DNA of 64,000 bases, from NCBI GenBank assembly GCA_030220185.1, contig JASPKZ010004954.1, forward strand, positions 62,001 to 126,000, read 5' to 3'. Below are positions 10,995-21,334 of the stretch, one piece after another. Origin of the DNA: Diploptera punctata. Its lineage: Eukaryota > Arthropoda > Insecta > Blattodea > Blaberidae. Position numbers and translations under genes: made by a program. How positions within the stretch are numbered: position 1 is the first letter of the stretch; each line of letters begins with the position of its first letter. The notes beneath the pieces are model-generated. The model worked only from the letters and a program-made list of their open reading frames with translations. It ran no database searches and was not told the DNA's origin.

Positions 10995-11280
10995 CATCTC
11001 CAGTTTTTCTTATTATTCCATCGATGTTCCTCTACTTGTATTTTTTCTCATTAATGTTATACTTTGAATTCAAGTTACATTGTTCTTGCTCTCTTCAATT
11101 TCTCACGGGACAACCATTAACACTTCTTTCCATAGTCGTTCTTCTGCCATTATTTTTATATGGCCTTACCATTGTAGATGAATTTGTTGTACCTAATGTC
11201 ATATAGAATTTGTATTCCCATTTTAGTTTATATTACATTGCTTCTAAATTTGTCTCTTTGGGTATTGAAGCTGATCTTCT
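10995..11280 (-). pseudogene. Possible degenerate LINE C-terminus
   Basis: With several frame changes the minus strand gives WKEVLMVVPREKLKRAR-like residues near 11120, loosely matching the ...P.GRRxRGRP... region of LINE proteins. The decay is severe and the call is tentative. Confidence 0.3.
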
Positions 11281-11299
11281 GTCAAAGTTTATTTTGATA

Positions 11300-11897
11300 G
11301 ACTATTTAACTCATGTCGCAAATGGTAGTTAATGACCAATCATGTTTCAATGAATTCTGTTTCACCTCGATATGTATCGATTTCTCTTTATAAGTTCCTG
11401 CTTTTGGGATAAAGAAAGCTCCTCCTTTTTTAATATTCTGAACATGTTAGACCATTATTTTTCTCCAACAAATTCATTGAATATAGCAAATAATGAATAG
11501 ATTCAGTGATTTTACTGAGTTGTTTATTCAAAATATAAATGATTAACCTATAATGTTGATTATAATAGTTTGATGTGCTTCATTATTTCTCCACTAGAAT
11601 GCATTCTTACAATATTGTGATCCTATTTGGCAATAAATAATATGATCGAGTTGCAGTGAATATACATAACATCACATTTCTAATTTGTTTTCAAACATTG
11701 CCGTTTACATTAACTACATAAATATTTTAAAACACCGGTAACTAAATTCAAATAATTATTTTTTAGTAAAGAGCTTAATTGTACTCGTTAAATAGTCCTA
11801 ACAAATTCCACTCTTGATTTCCAAATTCTCTAGATAAATTCACTGCTCACTTCGTGAGTCCTGAATTTATGGAAATCACTCGTGACATTACTTATGA
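11300..11897. mobile_element. Element P, copy B (reverse orientation)
   Basis: Runs from GACTATTTAACTCATG to CGTGACATTACTTATGA. The palindromic cap is at its right end. It shares a middle segment (ACTCAGTAAAATCACTGAA in reverse) only with copy F, defining a subfamily. Confidence 0.85.
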
Positions 11898-12009
11898 TAA
11901 TTTAGAATTGTTTGTAAATGCACTTAAGTAAATAAAATTATGATAGTAGGTATATAGACATATGTAAAAAAATACAGATAAGAATATTAATGCTGACCCG
12001 ATATACTCA

Positions 12010-12110
12010 CCACATGTCCATCTATAATGGCTGGATCAACAACCATCTCTCTCATCTCATGTGGATGCGAGGCCAGTAGCTGGATGATAGTCCAAGGGCC
12101 TGTCGCGCTA
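12010..12110 (+). mobile_element. 3' fragment of the Leu/Ser-tRNA-type SINE
   Basis: Matches the end of the SINEs at 44332 and 54237: CTCATGTGGATGCGAGGCCA, then CAAGGGCCT and a final GCCTGTCG. Confidence 0.55.
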
Positions 12111-12184
12111 TTAATTAATGAGCACATACGTCAAGTTTTAAATTCTTAAAACGTTTTAATTCTGATATTAGATCGTTAAATTAC

Positions 12185-12730
12185 TTTTTTGCGCGATAGT
12201 GCGTTTTGTCGTACTTACAGCAATAGCGACCATGATGGAAAGTTTAACCTCCTACATTTTGGGGTTACCAACCTAAATAACTATACTGTAATATTAAATG
12301 TTACAAACCCCGTGCGGGAAGTAAAACCACTGTCATCTATGTATAACACGTACAATGTATATACAAAAAATATCCAAAAGTTAGTGTCAATATACATTAT
12401 ACGAAACAAATCACTGCATTTTAAATGAACTGAATTTTATTTAAAACAATAAATACGAACTTACCGTCATTTTATTACTGATTGGTATCACGGCCTCCTG
12501 TAGCCCCAACTAATAAAAATTGCCCACACTGTTAACGTTAGCCGTTGTTTATAATGAACGCAAATATTTCCAATAAAAATATTATTTTACTATTATCTAT
12601 TATTTTGAAAACACCATCGCGCAAAAAGTAATGTACAACGCACGTTTGTGAAGTGTTTTACAGAATGTCGGAAATTAAAAATTCCTCGCTTCTGTATAAA
12701 CCACTTCCCAACCTCGCATCATAATATACT
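12185..12730 (+). repeat. Dispersed repeat Q, copy 1
   Basis: Aligns in inverted orientation with 31881-32500 over its full length. It starts TTTTTTGCGCGATAGTGCG; a related inverted motif CACCATCGCGCAAAAAG lies at 12610-12626, so part of it has terminal inverted repeats. Conserved blocks include GTACTTACAGCAATAGCG and AAGTAAAACCACTG. The 79-codon frame at 12189 is not conserved in copy 2. Confidence 0.75.
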
Positions 12731-12899
12731 TTATTTTTATCTCACAGCCGTCCAAATATTTTCATTGCTTATGTTACTCTGAAAAATAATTCTTGTAATT
12801 TATTTTTTTTTCTGAAATACCCAGCATATTCAGTATTTACTTCGTCTCGTGATTATATTGATTATTTTGTATTAGCAGAAACATGGGAAACTCGCTCGG

Positions 12900-13365
12900 T
12901 TTTAAGAATGTACTATATTGTCAATACATAGAATACCAAAGGTCTGGAGGAGGGGCTACAACCCTCCCTTTGGCCTCATTCTGTCCTAAGCTGTCAGATG
13001 GGTTCAGAGTCGTGAGGAAGTATACGAATGTGCCCCTCCTCCTGGATCACCACAATCACGTCTGCGGTTTGCCTGACCAGATTATTTTCCCTAAGTGAGA
13101 TGCGATGAAGGGTTACATGAAATGAATGAGTGAATATATGAAATGAATGAGTGGATATATGAAGATGAAATGACATTAAGTGGGAGAGAAGAGAAGTGGG
13201 GGGTGCTGGTCGGATGAAATTCGGGAAACGGGTGACCCCGAGAAAAAACCGAGCCATCTCGGTATGGTTCACCATTATTGCCTCTCTGGAACCGCCAGGA
13301 TCCGAACCTGGGATTCCACACGGGGCAGCCGCTCGCACTAGCCACACGTCTACCGAGATAGCATC
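12900..13365 (-). mobile_element. tRNA-derived SINE (minus strand)
   Basis: The minus-strand head reads GTGTGGCTAGTGCGAGCGGC, followed by CCCAGGTTCGGATCCTGGCGG-type B-box sequence (13299-13320). The long body contains ATGAATGAGT repeats near 13120-13155. The frames here (13091-13347) are incidental. Confidence 0.65.
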
Positions 13366-13457
13366 ATGAAGGCTATATTTCTTCTCAGATTTTTCTAAGA
13401 GTTGGCTAAATTATTGTCAGTATGTTTTTTACCTTTAGATTTTGATTTAGATTTAGA

Positions 13458-13935
13458 TACACAATTGGACCGTCTAAAACCATTAGGTGTAGTAGTTCAC
13501 CTGAAGTGAAAATTTAAAAATCGCTCTAGTGGACACAATCTTTTATGTTTCACAACGAAACTCAGTATAACCTATTAAAATACGCCTAGGTAGGTATTTT
13601 CCAAAAATGAATAAAATCCGACAATTAGAAATGGATGTTTACCTGAAATCCGAAATTAATAACTGCCTGAACGACTGCACTGATTTTGATAAATGTTTGA
13701 GTCTGCCCTTGGATGGTTTAGAATCTCAATTGGACCCTCTAAAACCATTAGGCATAGGAGTTCACCTGGGGTAAAAATTTAAAAATAGCTCTAGCGGTTA
13801 CAATTTTCGATATTTCACAAAGGAACTCAGTAGTGCATCCTACTAAAATAAACCAAGATAGGTATTATCCACAAATGAGCCAAATCCGACAAGTGGAAGT
13901 GGAAGTGTGTCTGAAATCCGACATTAAACACTGAC
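13458..13935. repeat. Two-copy tandem repeat, period about 266 bp
   Basis: Two units share TTGGACC.TCTAAAACCATT (13464 and 13730), TTAAAAAT.GCTCTAG and CTGAAATCCGA. A diverged single relative lies at 44050-44260. Confidence 0.75.
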
Positions 13936-14034
13936 TAGCAGCCGCTAAGTTTGTTCGTCTCAGCGTATAATCATACAATTAATATTATTGTGTTTTCTTT
14001 TTTGTTTTAAGTGCATTATTACCAAACATCATCT

Positions 14035-14135
14035 TATAGTAACGGACTGTCAACAGCAGGTACGGCTTACTGCCCGTGCGATCCATATTTGTAAATAACA
14101 TTGTATGTATCTTACTTTTAGTCTAATAAAGTGAT
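14035..14135 (+). mobile_element. 3' end of LINE family L2 (5'-truncated)
   Basis: TAACGGACTGTCAACAGCAG, then ACGGCTTACTGCCCGTGCG and CTAATAAAGTG, is the reverse complement of the 3' UTR of the LINE at 27635-29450. AATAAA acts as the terminal signal. Confidence 0.8.
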
Positions 14136-14269
14136 TATGTATTACAATTGAATTAACCTTTTATATTTAATTTATTTAAGCGTAACAACTAACCCTTGTA
14201 TTATAATTTCAGATGATTGGATAGATGCAGCTAATTACATTCTTAAAGGTATAATCTTTTTTATTCAAT

Positions 14270-14632
14270 GTCACCATGTTGTCATTACGACATTTGTGGT
14301 ATTCTCTACTGGCATGGCGTACTTGTAACCCACTCCTGAGGTTGGGGCGCCTGGAAAGCGTTACGCTGCCAAGATGATATGAAAGATGATGATAATTGTA
14401 ATGATGAGTCAGGAGAGACCTTAAACTACACTTAATGTAATGAGGAAAATAAGATAATTTTAATAATGATAGCCAGATTATGTTCGAGGACCGTTTGAGC
14501 CTTAAAGTTTTCTGACATTTGTCTTACAGGTGAGATAAAAACTCATAAAAACTTTGCCCAGAAACCTTGTACCGACCGGGGATCGAACCCGGATTCTATT
14601 TAGAGACTACAACGGTGGACTAAAGTACTTTC
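14270..14632 (-). mobile_element. tRNA-derived SINE with tail C
   Basis: The minus-strand head has B box CGGGTTCGATCCCCGGTCGG (14571-14590), followed by the CTGTAAGACAAATGTCAG body and a tail GGCGCCCCAACCTCAGGAG. The same tail occurs at 26190-26400. Confidence 0.75.
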
Positions 14633-14689
14633 CAGAAAAAAATCATACGTCGAGATCAACTTCAGATTCCATACTGACTTAATTATTTA

Positions 14690-15177
14690 ATTCAAGTGTT
14701 ATCTGAAAATATATATAAAACTATTATTCTACCAGTTATATTATATGGGTGCGAAACATTGACTCTTACTTTAAGGGAGGAAAAGAGATTACGAGTATTT
14801 GAGAATAAAGTGCTTAGGAAAAATTTTTGACCAAAGAGAGATGAACAGATAGGTGAATGGAGAAGACTACATAACAATGAACTACATGGTCTTTATAGGA
14901 AGCCAGATATAATAAGAACAGTTAAGTCTCGTAGACTGCGATGGGCAGGACATGTTGCACGTATGGGGAATGAAAGACTTGCATGGAAGCTTCTTGTAGG
15001 AAAGCCAGAGGGAAAACGACCAGTTGGTAGACCAAGAATGAGGTGGGAGAATAGATTAACTATGAATTGAGGGAAGTAAATTATACAGGGAATGATTGAA
15101 AAGCATTAGCTCAGGATAGGGATGTGTGGAGAGCTTATGACCGCGCGGCCATGAACCTATGGGTTCGATAGTGCCAG
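14690..15177 (+). pseudogene. RTE-type LINE C-terminus (5'-truncated)
   Basis: Reads KIYKTIILPVILYGCETLTL, then EWRRLHNNELHGLYRKPDII and LRWAGHVARMGNERLAWKLL, matching the full element at 56225-59432. Defects include an inserted base near 14821 in the KIFGPKRDEQ region and an early stop near 15068. The coding remnant is followed directly by a TAAG-type tail array. It inserted close to SINE 14270-14632. Confidence 0.9.
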
Positions 15178-15275
15178 TGAGTAAGTAAGTAAGTTAGTAA
15201 GTAAGTTAGTAAGTAAGTTAGTAAGTAAGTAAGTTAGTAAGCAAGTTAGTAAGTTAGTAAGTAAGTAAGTAAGTT

Positions 15276-15358
<83 letters not shown>

Positions 15359-15376
15359 TAGTAAGTAAGTAAGTTA
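15178..15376. repeat. (GTAA)n tail array of an RTE LINE
   Basis: About 200 bp of GTAA with interspersed GTTAGTAA variants, extending the short 3' repeat that ends other copies (35060, 56225). RTE elements typically end in short tandem repeats rather than poly(A). Confidence 0.9.
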
Positions 15377-16154
15377 TTTATTGTAAACGTATTATGCTTC
15401 GTGTCGGTATTCTGGTTTAACTTGGAATTCTAAGAGGACTGTTTTAAATCTCAGTGTAACCTAAATTACGTTAAAATAGTAAATCGATTGATCTATACAT
15501 AGTTTGGTCGGAACAAGATTAAGGTTAAAGTTGCTGCTATCAGTCACTTTGTTTCTGGAAGATGTACCTGCCGATGTGAGAGAACAGGTGTGCATAATGG
15601 ACAGTTGGAGAGAGATGGAAAACTTCTCCACTAGAGTAGAATGTTGCAGATGTGATCCTAAATCCCAAACTTCCCGTAGACAATCTCTACTTAAACACTG
15701 ATAAACTTCGTTAATTTAGTGAAAATTTCTCCTAACAAGCAAATCTCGGACCATGTAGATCTCAACAATGCAGGTTTTACTTGTATCATGGATTCATCAT
15801 GTGACTTAATAGCTTGTAACTAGGCTATCTGACCAAATATGTCTAATTTTTATTAGTATATTATTTTCCTTGGCATGCGGTTAATTGTAAATCGCCCGAA
15901 CATATTAATAAATAAAATATATCACATTTATGATAATAAGTAGCTATCTGAAATACATTAGCCTGACCTATACTTAAATCGCACTTTGCAAATTATTTAT
16001 CTTGGAATATGTTTAGGATGAGCTTTCTTCCATTCTTAGCTGTCTCCAACTATAGAGAAAACATGTTCTAAGATAAATAAGCAGAAGGTAGAGTTTTCCT
16101 GTAGGTCAACTAATGTGTTTTATCATTGACTATATCTTTTACTCAGTTTCTATT
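15377..16154. other. No supported feature
   Basis: Contains a 65-codon frame at 15504-15701 (FLEDVPADVREQV) faintly like retroviral-type Gag helices, but too short to call. Confidence 0.35.
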
Positions 16155-17231
16155 GACTATCTATAACTCATGCCCCAAATGCGAGTCAATGACCAATTAC
16201 ATATCAATGAATTTTGATTTACAACCAATCACAGCCGGTTTTCACCTCGATTTTATCAATTTAATTTTAACATATTAAAATCAAGCTCCTCTTTTTTTTA
16301 ACATTCTGAATAGGTCAGAGCATTATTTTGCAGTGACTGACACTCTAAGAAATAAGTTGAATATAACAATTTATATATTAAAATGTAAGAATCCTGGAAT
16401 GCAAGTGGCTCTCAGATTGTATATATAGTTCACAAATGAAACCAGATATTGCTTGCGGGATATAATATAAAAATGTGTAGCAATTGATTATACCACACAA
16501 AAAAAAAGAAACCACTGTTTGCGCTGTGTTAAAAGTATTATTTCCCACGTATTTACGTTCCAGAAAAATATAATTCACATATTTACATCATAGGACATCA
16601 GAAATTAATTCCATCCATAGTAATTCTGCCGGCAGGCGGGTCCTTCACTGCAATCATAGCATTTTCATGCCATGCTTGCAGCTTTACTAGGGGATTGTAG
16701 GTGTGGTAGCTTCACGTTGCTTTCCACACCAGTGCAGGATGATGATGACGATAATGATAGAGATGATTATGGCCATATGATTTCGGGGACCGTTCGGGCC
16801 TTAACGTTTTCCTGGCAGTTGTCTAACAGGTGAGGAAAAACCCCGATAAAAACCTCACCCAGAAAATTGTCCCGTCCAGGGATCGAACCCGGGCCCGCTG
16901 CGTGACAAGGCAGCACGCTACATCGAAACCACAGTGGTGGACTAACCTATAATGTTGTTTATAAACAGTTTTGTGTGTTTAATTCTTTCTCCACTAGGGC
17001 GCATTCTTACAATATTGCGATCCTTTGGCAATAAATAATATGATCTGGTTGCAGTGATGAACAAATTAAACATAATAAACGTTTCTCATTTGTTTTCAAA
17101 CATCGCCGTTTACATTAAATATATATTTTAAAATAACTGTATTTAAATAATGATTTGTGAGTAAACAGCTTAATTTCATTCATTAATTAAATAGTCATAA
17201 CAAATGCCACTCTTGGTTTCCAAATTTTCTA
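16155..17231. mobile_element. Element P, copy C, interrupted by a SINE
   Basis: Left end GACTATCTATAACTCATGCC; the body resumes after the SINE (16606-16950) with AACCTATAATGTTG. The right part runs to CCACTCTTGGTTTCCAAATT, where the cap is truncated by the abutting copy D. Confidence 0.8.
16606..16950 (-). mobile_element. tRNA-derived SINE with tail A
   Basis: The minus-strand head is CACGCAGCGGGCCCGGGTTC with the B box, then CTGGGTGAGGTTTTTATCGG and the tail GTGTGGAAAGCAACGTGAAG. Other tail-A copies are 42838, 43309 and 45790. It sits inside element P copy C. Confidence 0.9.
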
Positions 17232-17647
17232 GACTATTTAAATCATGCCCCAAATGGGAGTAATGACTAATCACGTTACAATGATTTTTTATTTACAACC
17301 AATCACAGTCGTGTTTCGCCTAGAATTTACCAACTAAAGTTTATCGTAATAAAGAAAGCACCTCTTTTTTAACATTCTGAATAGGTCCTATCATTATTTT
17401 GCAGTGACTGACTCTCTAAAAAATACGGTACCAGATTGTGTATATAGTGCATGAATGTCGACAGAAAGCGCAAGCGAGAGATATTATAAAAACATTTGTA
17501 ACAATTGATTATACCACAAAGAAACCACTGCTTGCACTTTCTTAAATTTATTTTTTCCCAGAAAAATATAATTGTCATATTTACATCATAGGACGTGAGT
17601 CGTGAATTTATCAATAATTTGGAAATCACTCGTGGCATTACTTATGA
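17232..17647. mobile_element. Element P, copy D (internally deleted)
   Basis: Both ends are present (GACTATTTAAATCATGCCCC and GTGGCATTACTTATGA) but the middle between the ATTTACATCATAGGAC segment and the cap is lost. A further end fragment lies at 17676-17718, followed at once by copy E. Confidence 0.85.
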
Positions 17648-17718
17648 TAAATACAGTGGTCAGTTTATGACACCATGAAGTTATCGATAATTAGGAAATC
17701 ACTTGTGGCATTACTTAA

Positions 17719-18790
17719 GACTATTTAACTCATGCCCGATATGCGAATCAATGACCAATCACATTTAAATGAGTTTTTAATTACAACCAATCACAGTCGT
17801 ATTTCACCTTGTTATGCCAACACTAGGGCCTAACTGCCATAATAATAAAATACTATAAAAAGCCGATAAAGGATAGACACACATACATGTGTATTATATC
17901 AGAAAATAGGGGATAATTAACCGCACTGAAAAACATATTAGTTCATACGCATATAATATAAAAAACGCTAGTAAAAAGGCATATCTCTATATCCTGGATC
18001 AAAACCATGTCAAAAGATTCCAGAATTATTTGGTCAGAAAGATGACCACATTAGATAAGAATAATGTGAGTTGCGTGAAGTGAAAGTAGAACAAAGCTTT
18101 CCATTTTGACATAGATGAAGGTTTCAAACTAGATCATGAACTTTCCACACACAAATTTTCCCGATTAGAAACTTAAAATTTATCATATAAATATTCGCGA
18201 TTTTTTTTAACGAAGGCAGAACGGCGGCGGGACCGAACGCGGTCCCCCAGCGGGGGAGGCAGCTCTACATGGTAATATAATCATTTTATTATCATCCTTT
18301 TAAATGGTCATTTTTCAGACATAGAATTAATTAAAGGACCAAATGGTCCAAATAACTTAGAATAATGAACAAAGTTGAAACTTTTAAATGAATATTTTCT
18401 CTCTCTGAATTTTAACACTTTAGTATTTTGACGTTTGACATTATGGCGATTTCAGCTGATTTTAATAAATTGTTTTATATGTTGTTGATCTAATATTTCT
18501 TTATGTTTGGATTTATTTTAATAAATAATGTTAATTTTTCGTTTACTGAGTTTTTAACATGTTAAATGTGGCATTCATCCTCCAAAACCAAGGCCAACCG
18601 CTCGGGCCAAAGATCACTTAAACAATAGTGATCTTCACGCTATCATTACGGCGGGGCTTAACTGACCCCGCGCGTAACACACCTCGAATTTATCAAAGAA
18701 GTTTATCTTATTAAAGAAAGCTCATCCTTTTTGACAGCTTGAATAGGTCATAGCATTATTTTGCAGTGACGACTCTATAATAAAGAAAGT
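17719..18790. mobile_element. Element P, copy E, split by an LTR-like insertion
   Basis: Left part 17719-17809 (GACTATTTAACTCATGCCCG) resumes at 18680 with CACCTCGAATTTATC and AAAGAAAGCTCATCC. It is truncated before the cap end. Confidence 0.8.
17810..18679. mobile_element. Candidate solo LTR (870 bp)
   Basis: The insertion begins TGTTATGC and ends GCGTAACA (TG...CA with a short inverted repeat) and is flanked by an exact 5-bp duplication CACCT (17805-17809 and 18680-18684). A TATA-like ACTATAAAAAG lies near 17850. A perfect hairpin AGATCACT...AGTGATCT is at 18612-18635. No internal gag-pol is present. BEL/Pao or Ty3 type would fit; the LTR identity is inferred. Confidence 0.6.
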
Positions 18791-19363
18791 ACTTATGTTG
18801 GACCAGTTGGATTGCAACAAAAAATTGGAGGATATGTTGAATTAAGGATATTGAACACCGTGATATTAGTGATTTCACTGCAAATTCAATAGTATGTATA
18901 ATATGTAATAGGAAATAAGGAACAAGACAAAAATAAAGGCTTGGCATCGCTATATGACAGAATAAATAAGTAAAATATTCGGAAAAATTAAAATAAACAA
19001 AAATAGAAAATTTTAGTGTGGTGAACGAGGGAAGAACAAAAAGGGAGAGGGGAGATAAACTAACGAAATATCGCAACGGAGCGGCACGGTTACTTGAAGA
19101 ACAGCACACCGGAGTATGAATTTTTTTTTCCCCATTCCCGCAGTCGAGTATTTGTACAGTATATGCGAATTGTTTCTATTTAAACATAAAAAACTCAATA
19201 AATTGAAATTACAATAAAATATTGTTTTATTATTTATTTATTAGCATATTTATGGTGTAAATTAATACTTTTTTTAGAACATAACAGTATTTTTACACGT
19301 AAATGTGTACATTTACAAGTAATAGTCTTGTGAGTCAATAAAATATTTCATCAAAAGAGTATA
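18791..19363. other. No supported feature
   Basis: AT-rich; the 117- and 61-codon minus-strand frames here show no recognisable domain. Confidence 0.4.
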
Positions 19364-19499
19364 ATGGGCACAATAAATCCATTTTACGTCTTAACTACGT
19401 TAGAATCTATAGTTCAGGAAATATTTGAAAAACACGAAGAACCTGAATTGGAGGATGACCAGTTTGCGTATTTTCTGGCAGAAATTATAGAACAAAAAT

Positions 19500-19960
19500 A
19501 TTGGAATGACCAATGTGTGTGTGAATTGTGCGGACAGAGATGTAACCAATATCATATCACCGAGTGCCGTGAAAGAACAAAATCGATCTCCGAATATAGC
19601 AAAGAATAATACCCATTCGGATGAACCTTCCATATTTATTTAGGGAGATAGTTAGGACACATTCTACTATTATCCTTTTTATTGAAATGAAGTTTTATGC
19701 GAAATGTCTTTTGAGACCCCAGTGATTAAGTGGGCATCTTAAAACAATAAATTGTCCACATTTATTATGTATTATTAATTTAAATAACATTATTCTTAAT
19801 AGTATAAATATGCACGTAATTTGTTATGGTGGAATGAAAATTAAGAAAGAATAAGCTTTTATATTCATTTAATTATTTCAATCATTGTATTCAATAATTT
19901 TATTACGGTCCTAATATCATCAAGTAAAATAAATTATTATTATTATTATTATTTTTTTTA
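19500..19960 (+). pseudogene. LINE family L3, 3' end
   Basis: The frame 19364-19609 ends CVCELCGQRCNQYHITECRE then RTKSISEY, the same cysteine/histidine motif and C-terminal order as 4870-5238. The 3' UTR leads to an (ATT)n tract at about 19935. The N-terminal part of the frame (19364-19500) is not clearly LINE. Confidence 0.7.
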
Positions 19961-20807
19961 AGGTATATAACAAAGAATATTTTTATTGGATGCATTTCCT
20001 TAATATAACATATTTATAAATTAAATTTGGGTAGATGTATCAACCTTCTAAATAAACTTTATACTTGTATTTTAATAAAATTGTTTTTGTACTTACAGAG
20101 TGGACATAATCCGAAGAAAGTCGAAAATATCGTTGCATTGAAATTTTTTACATCTTCAGTTACAAATTTGAAAGCTTAGTGGGAGACAACTGAACTAGTT
20201 GTGAATAGAAATATTTACTAGCAAAATATACTGTACATCATTAGGCCTATAGAATATTATTATACTTATTTTTATTAGACCTACATTACGTATACAATTT
20301 TTAGATAGTTACAAAATGCAGTTACTAATTTAAAAAAAGAATGGTTTGAACATGCTTAAATACTTCAAATAAATTTTTAGTATATAGATTTAACCTGCTT
20401 TTGCAACTAACACAAAATGTTCTTGCCTCTAATTAAAAAAAATAATATTGCAAGTTGAATTCGTCTTAATGACGTTATGAAGCAAAGAATAAATTCTTAT
20501 GATTAATTAGAGTGTAGGCCTAAATTATTAATTACGAATGACAATGATACCAATTTATTAAATTTGTTGAAAGTAGGGATACTATAAATTCTACACATTA
20601 ACGATCGCGGTTCTAAAAGTTTGAATCAAAATGTAGTTTTTTATTAAAATAAACGTAAAATATACGATTTTGAAAAACAAAATTGCGGGAAGATAGATGC
20701 GGCTAAGTTCATTGTAACCGACATATATAGTTTTATGACGTTTATAAAATAGTTGAAAAAAATAAAGGTAGGTCTATATTATATATAAGAACCATAGATT
20801 TAACGTA
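19961..20807. other. No supported feature
   Basis: AT-rich DNA with TAGGCCTA palindromes (20244, 20515) but no gene or identifiable repeat. Confidence 0.5.
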
Positions 20808-20912
20808 TATCCCAAGCGTGTTGGAAATTAAAATTATTTTTCATTTTTTAGTTCGGTTTTCTAATAAAGCGTGTTGTTTTAGTTTTTTTTAACTATTATT
20901 TATTTATTTCTT
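20808..20912. mobile_element. Foldback element arm, solitary copy
   Basis: CCCAAGCGTGTTGGAAATTA and TTTCTAATAAAGCGTGTT match the right arm of the palindrome at 1903-2089. Only one arm is present. Confidence 0.8.
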
Positions 20913-20913
20913 T

Positions 20914-21330
20914 GCCGTAGTTTAACCTCTCTCTTAATAGGTAACACAACTTGTCAGGATAGGATTTTAAACTCTGAAACACATACGTACTTCTTTTTAT
21001 CAGAGACACGAAGGAACTCCCAGAATGAGTGATGAGCTCTATGCCAGAGTTATCTCCGAGCCAACTCGAAATTTTAAGACACGACGCACCATTCTCTCAT
21101 GTAATAATATTAAACAACGCGAATATAATAACAGTAATTATTATTGTAATGACCAAAAGATGTTCGAAGTCTACTTGGGCCTTAAAGTTTCCTGGCATTT
21201 TTCTTAGAAGTGAGGAAAAATCCTGAAAAAAACTCACCAAGGTCACGACCGGGATCGTACCTGGTCCCGTTGTATCTTAAGCAAAAACTTTTCTACGTTT
21301 CTAGTAGTACAGAGCTGTGGACTGATGAAT
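20914..21330 (-). mobile_element. tRNA-derived SINE with tail B
   Basis: The minus-strand head is decayed (B-box remnant near 21255-21270), followed by the common GGGCCTTAAAGTTTCCTGGC body in plus orientation and a tail shared with 42185-42600 and 48823-49272 (e.g. CGAGCCAACTCGAAATTTTA / CGAGGCAACACGAACATTTA). Confidence 0.7.
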
Positions 21331-21334
21331 AATT

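Noticed and set aside
12189..12428. 79-codon frame in repeat Q
   Set aside because: Not preserved in the second copy at 31881-32500.
15178..15376. CRISPR-like or minisatellite regulatory array
   Set aside because: Repeats are continuous GTAA units without spacers and directly follow a LINE 3' end.
15504..15701. Possible Gag-like helix FLEDVPADVREQV
   Set aside because: Too short and degenerate; no zinc knuckle, protease or LTRs nearby.
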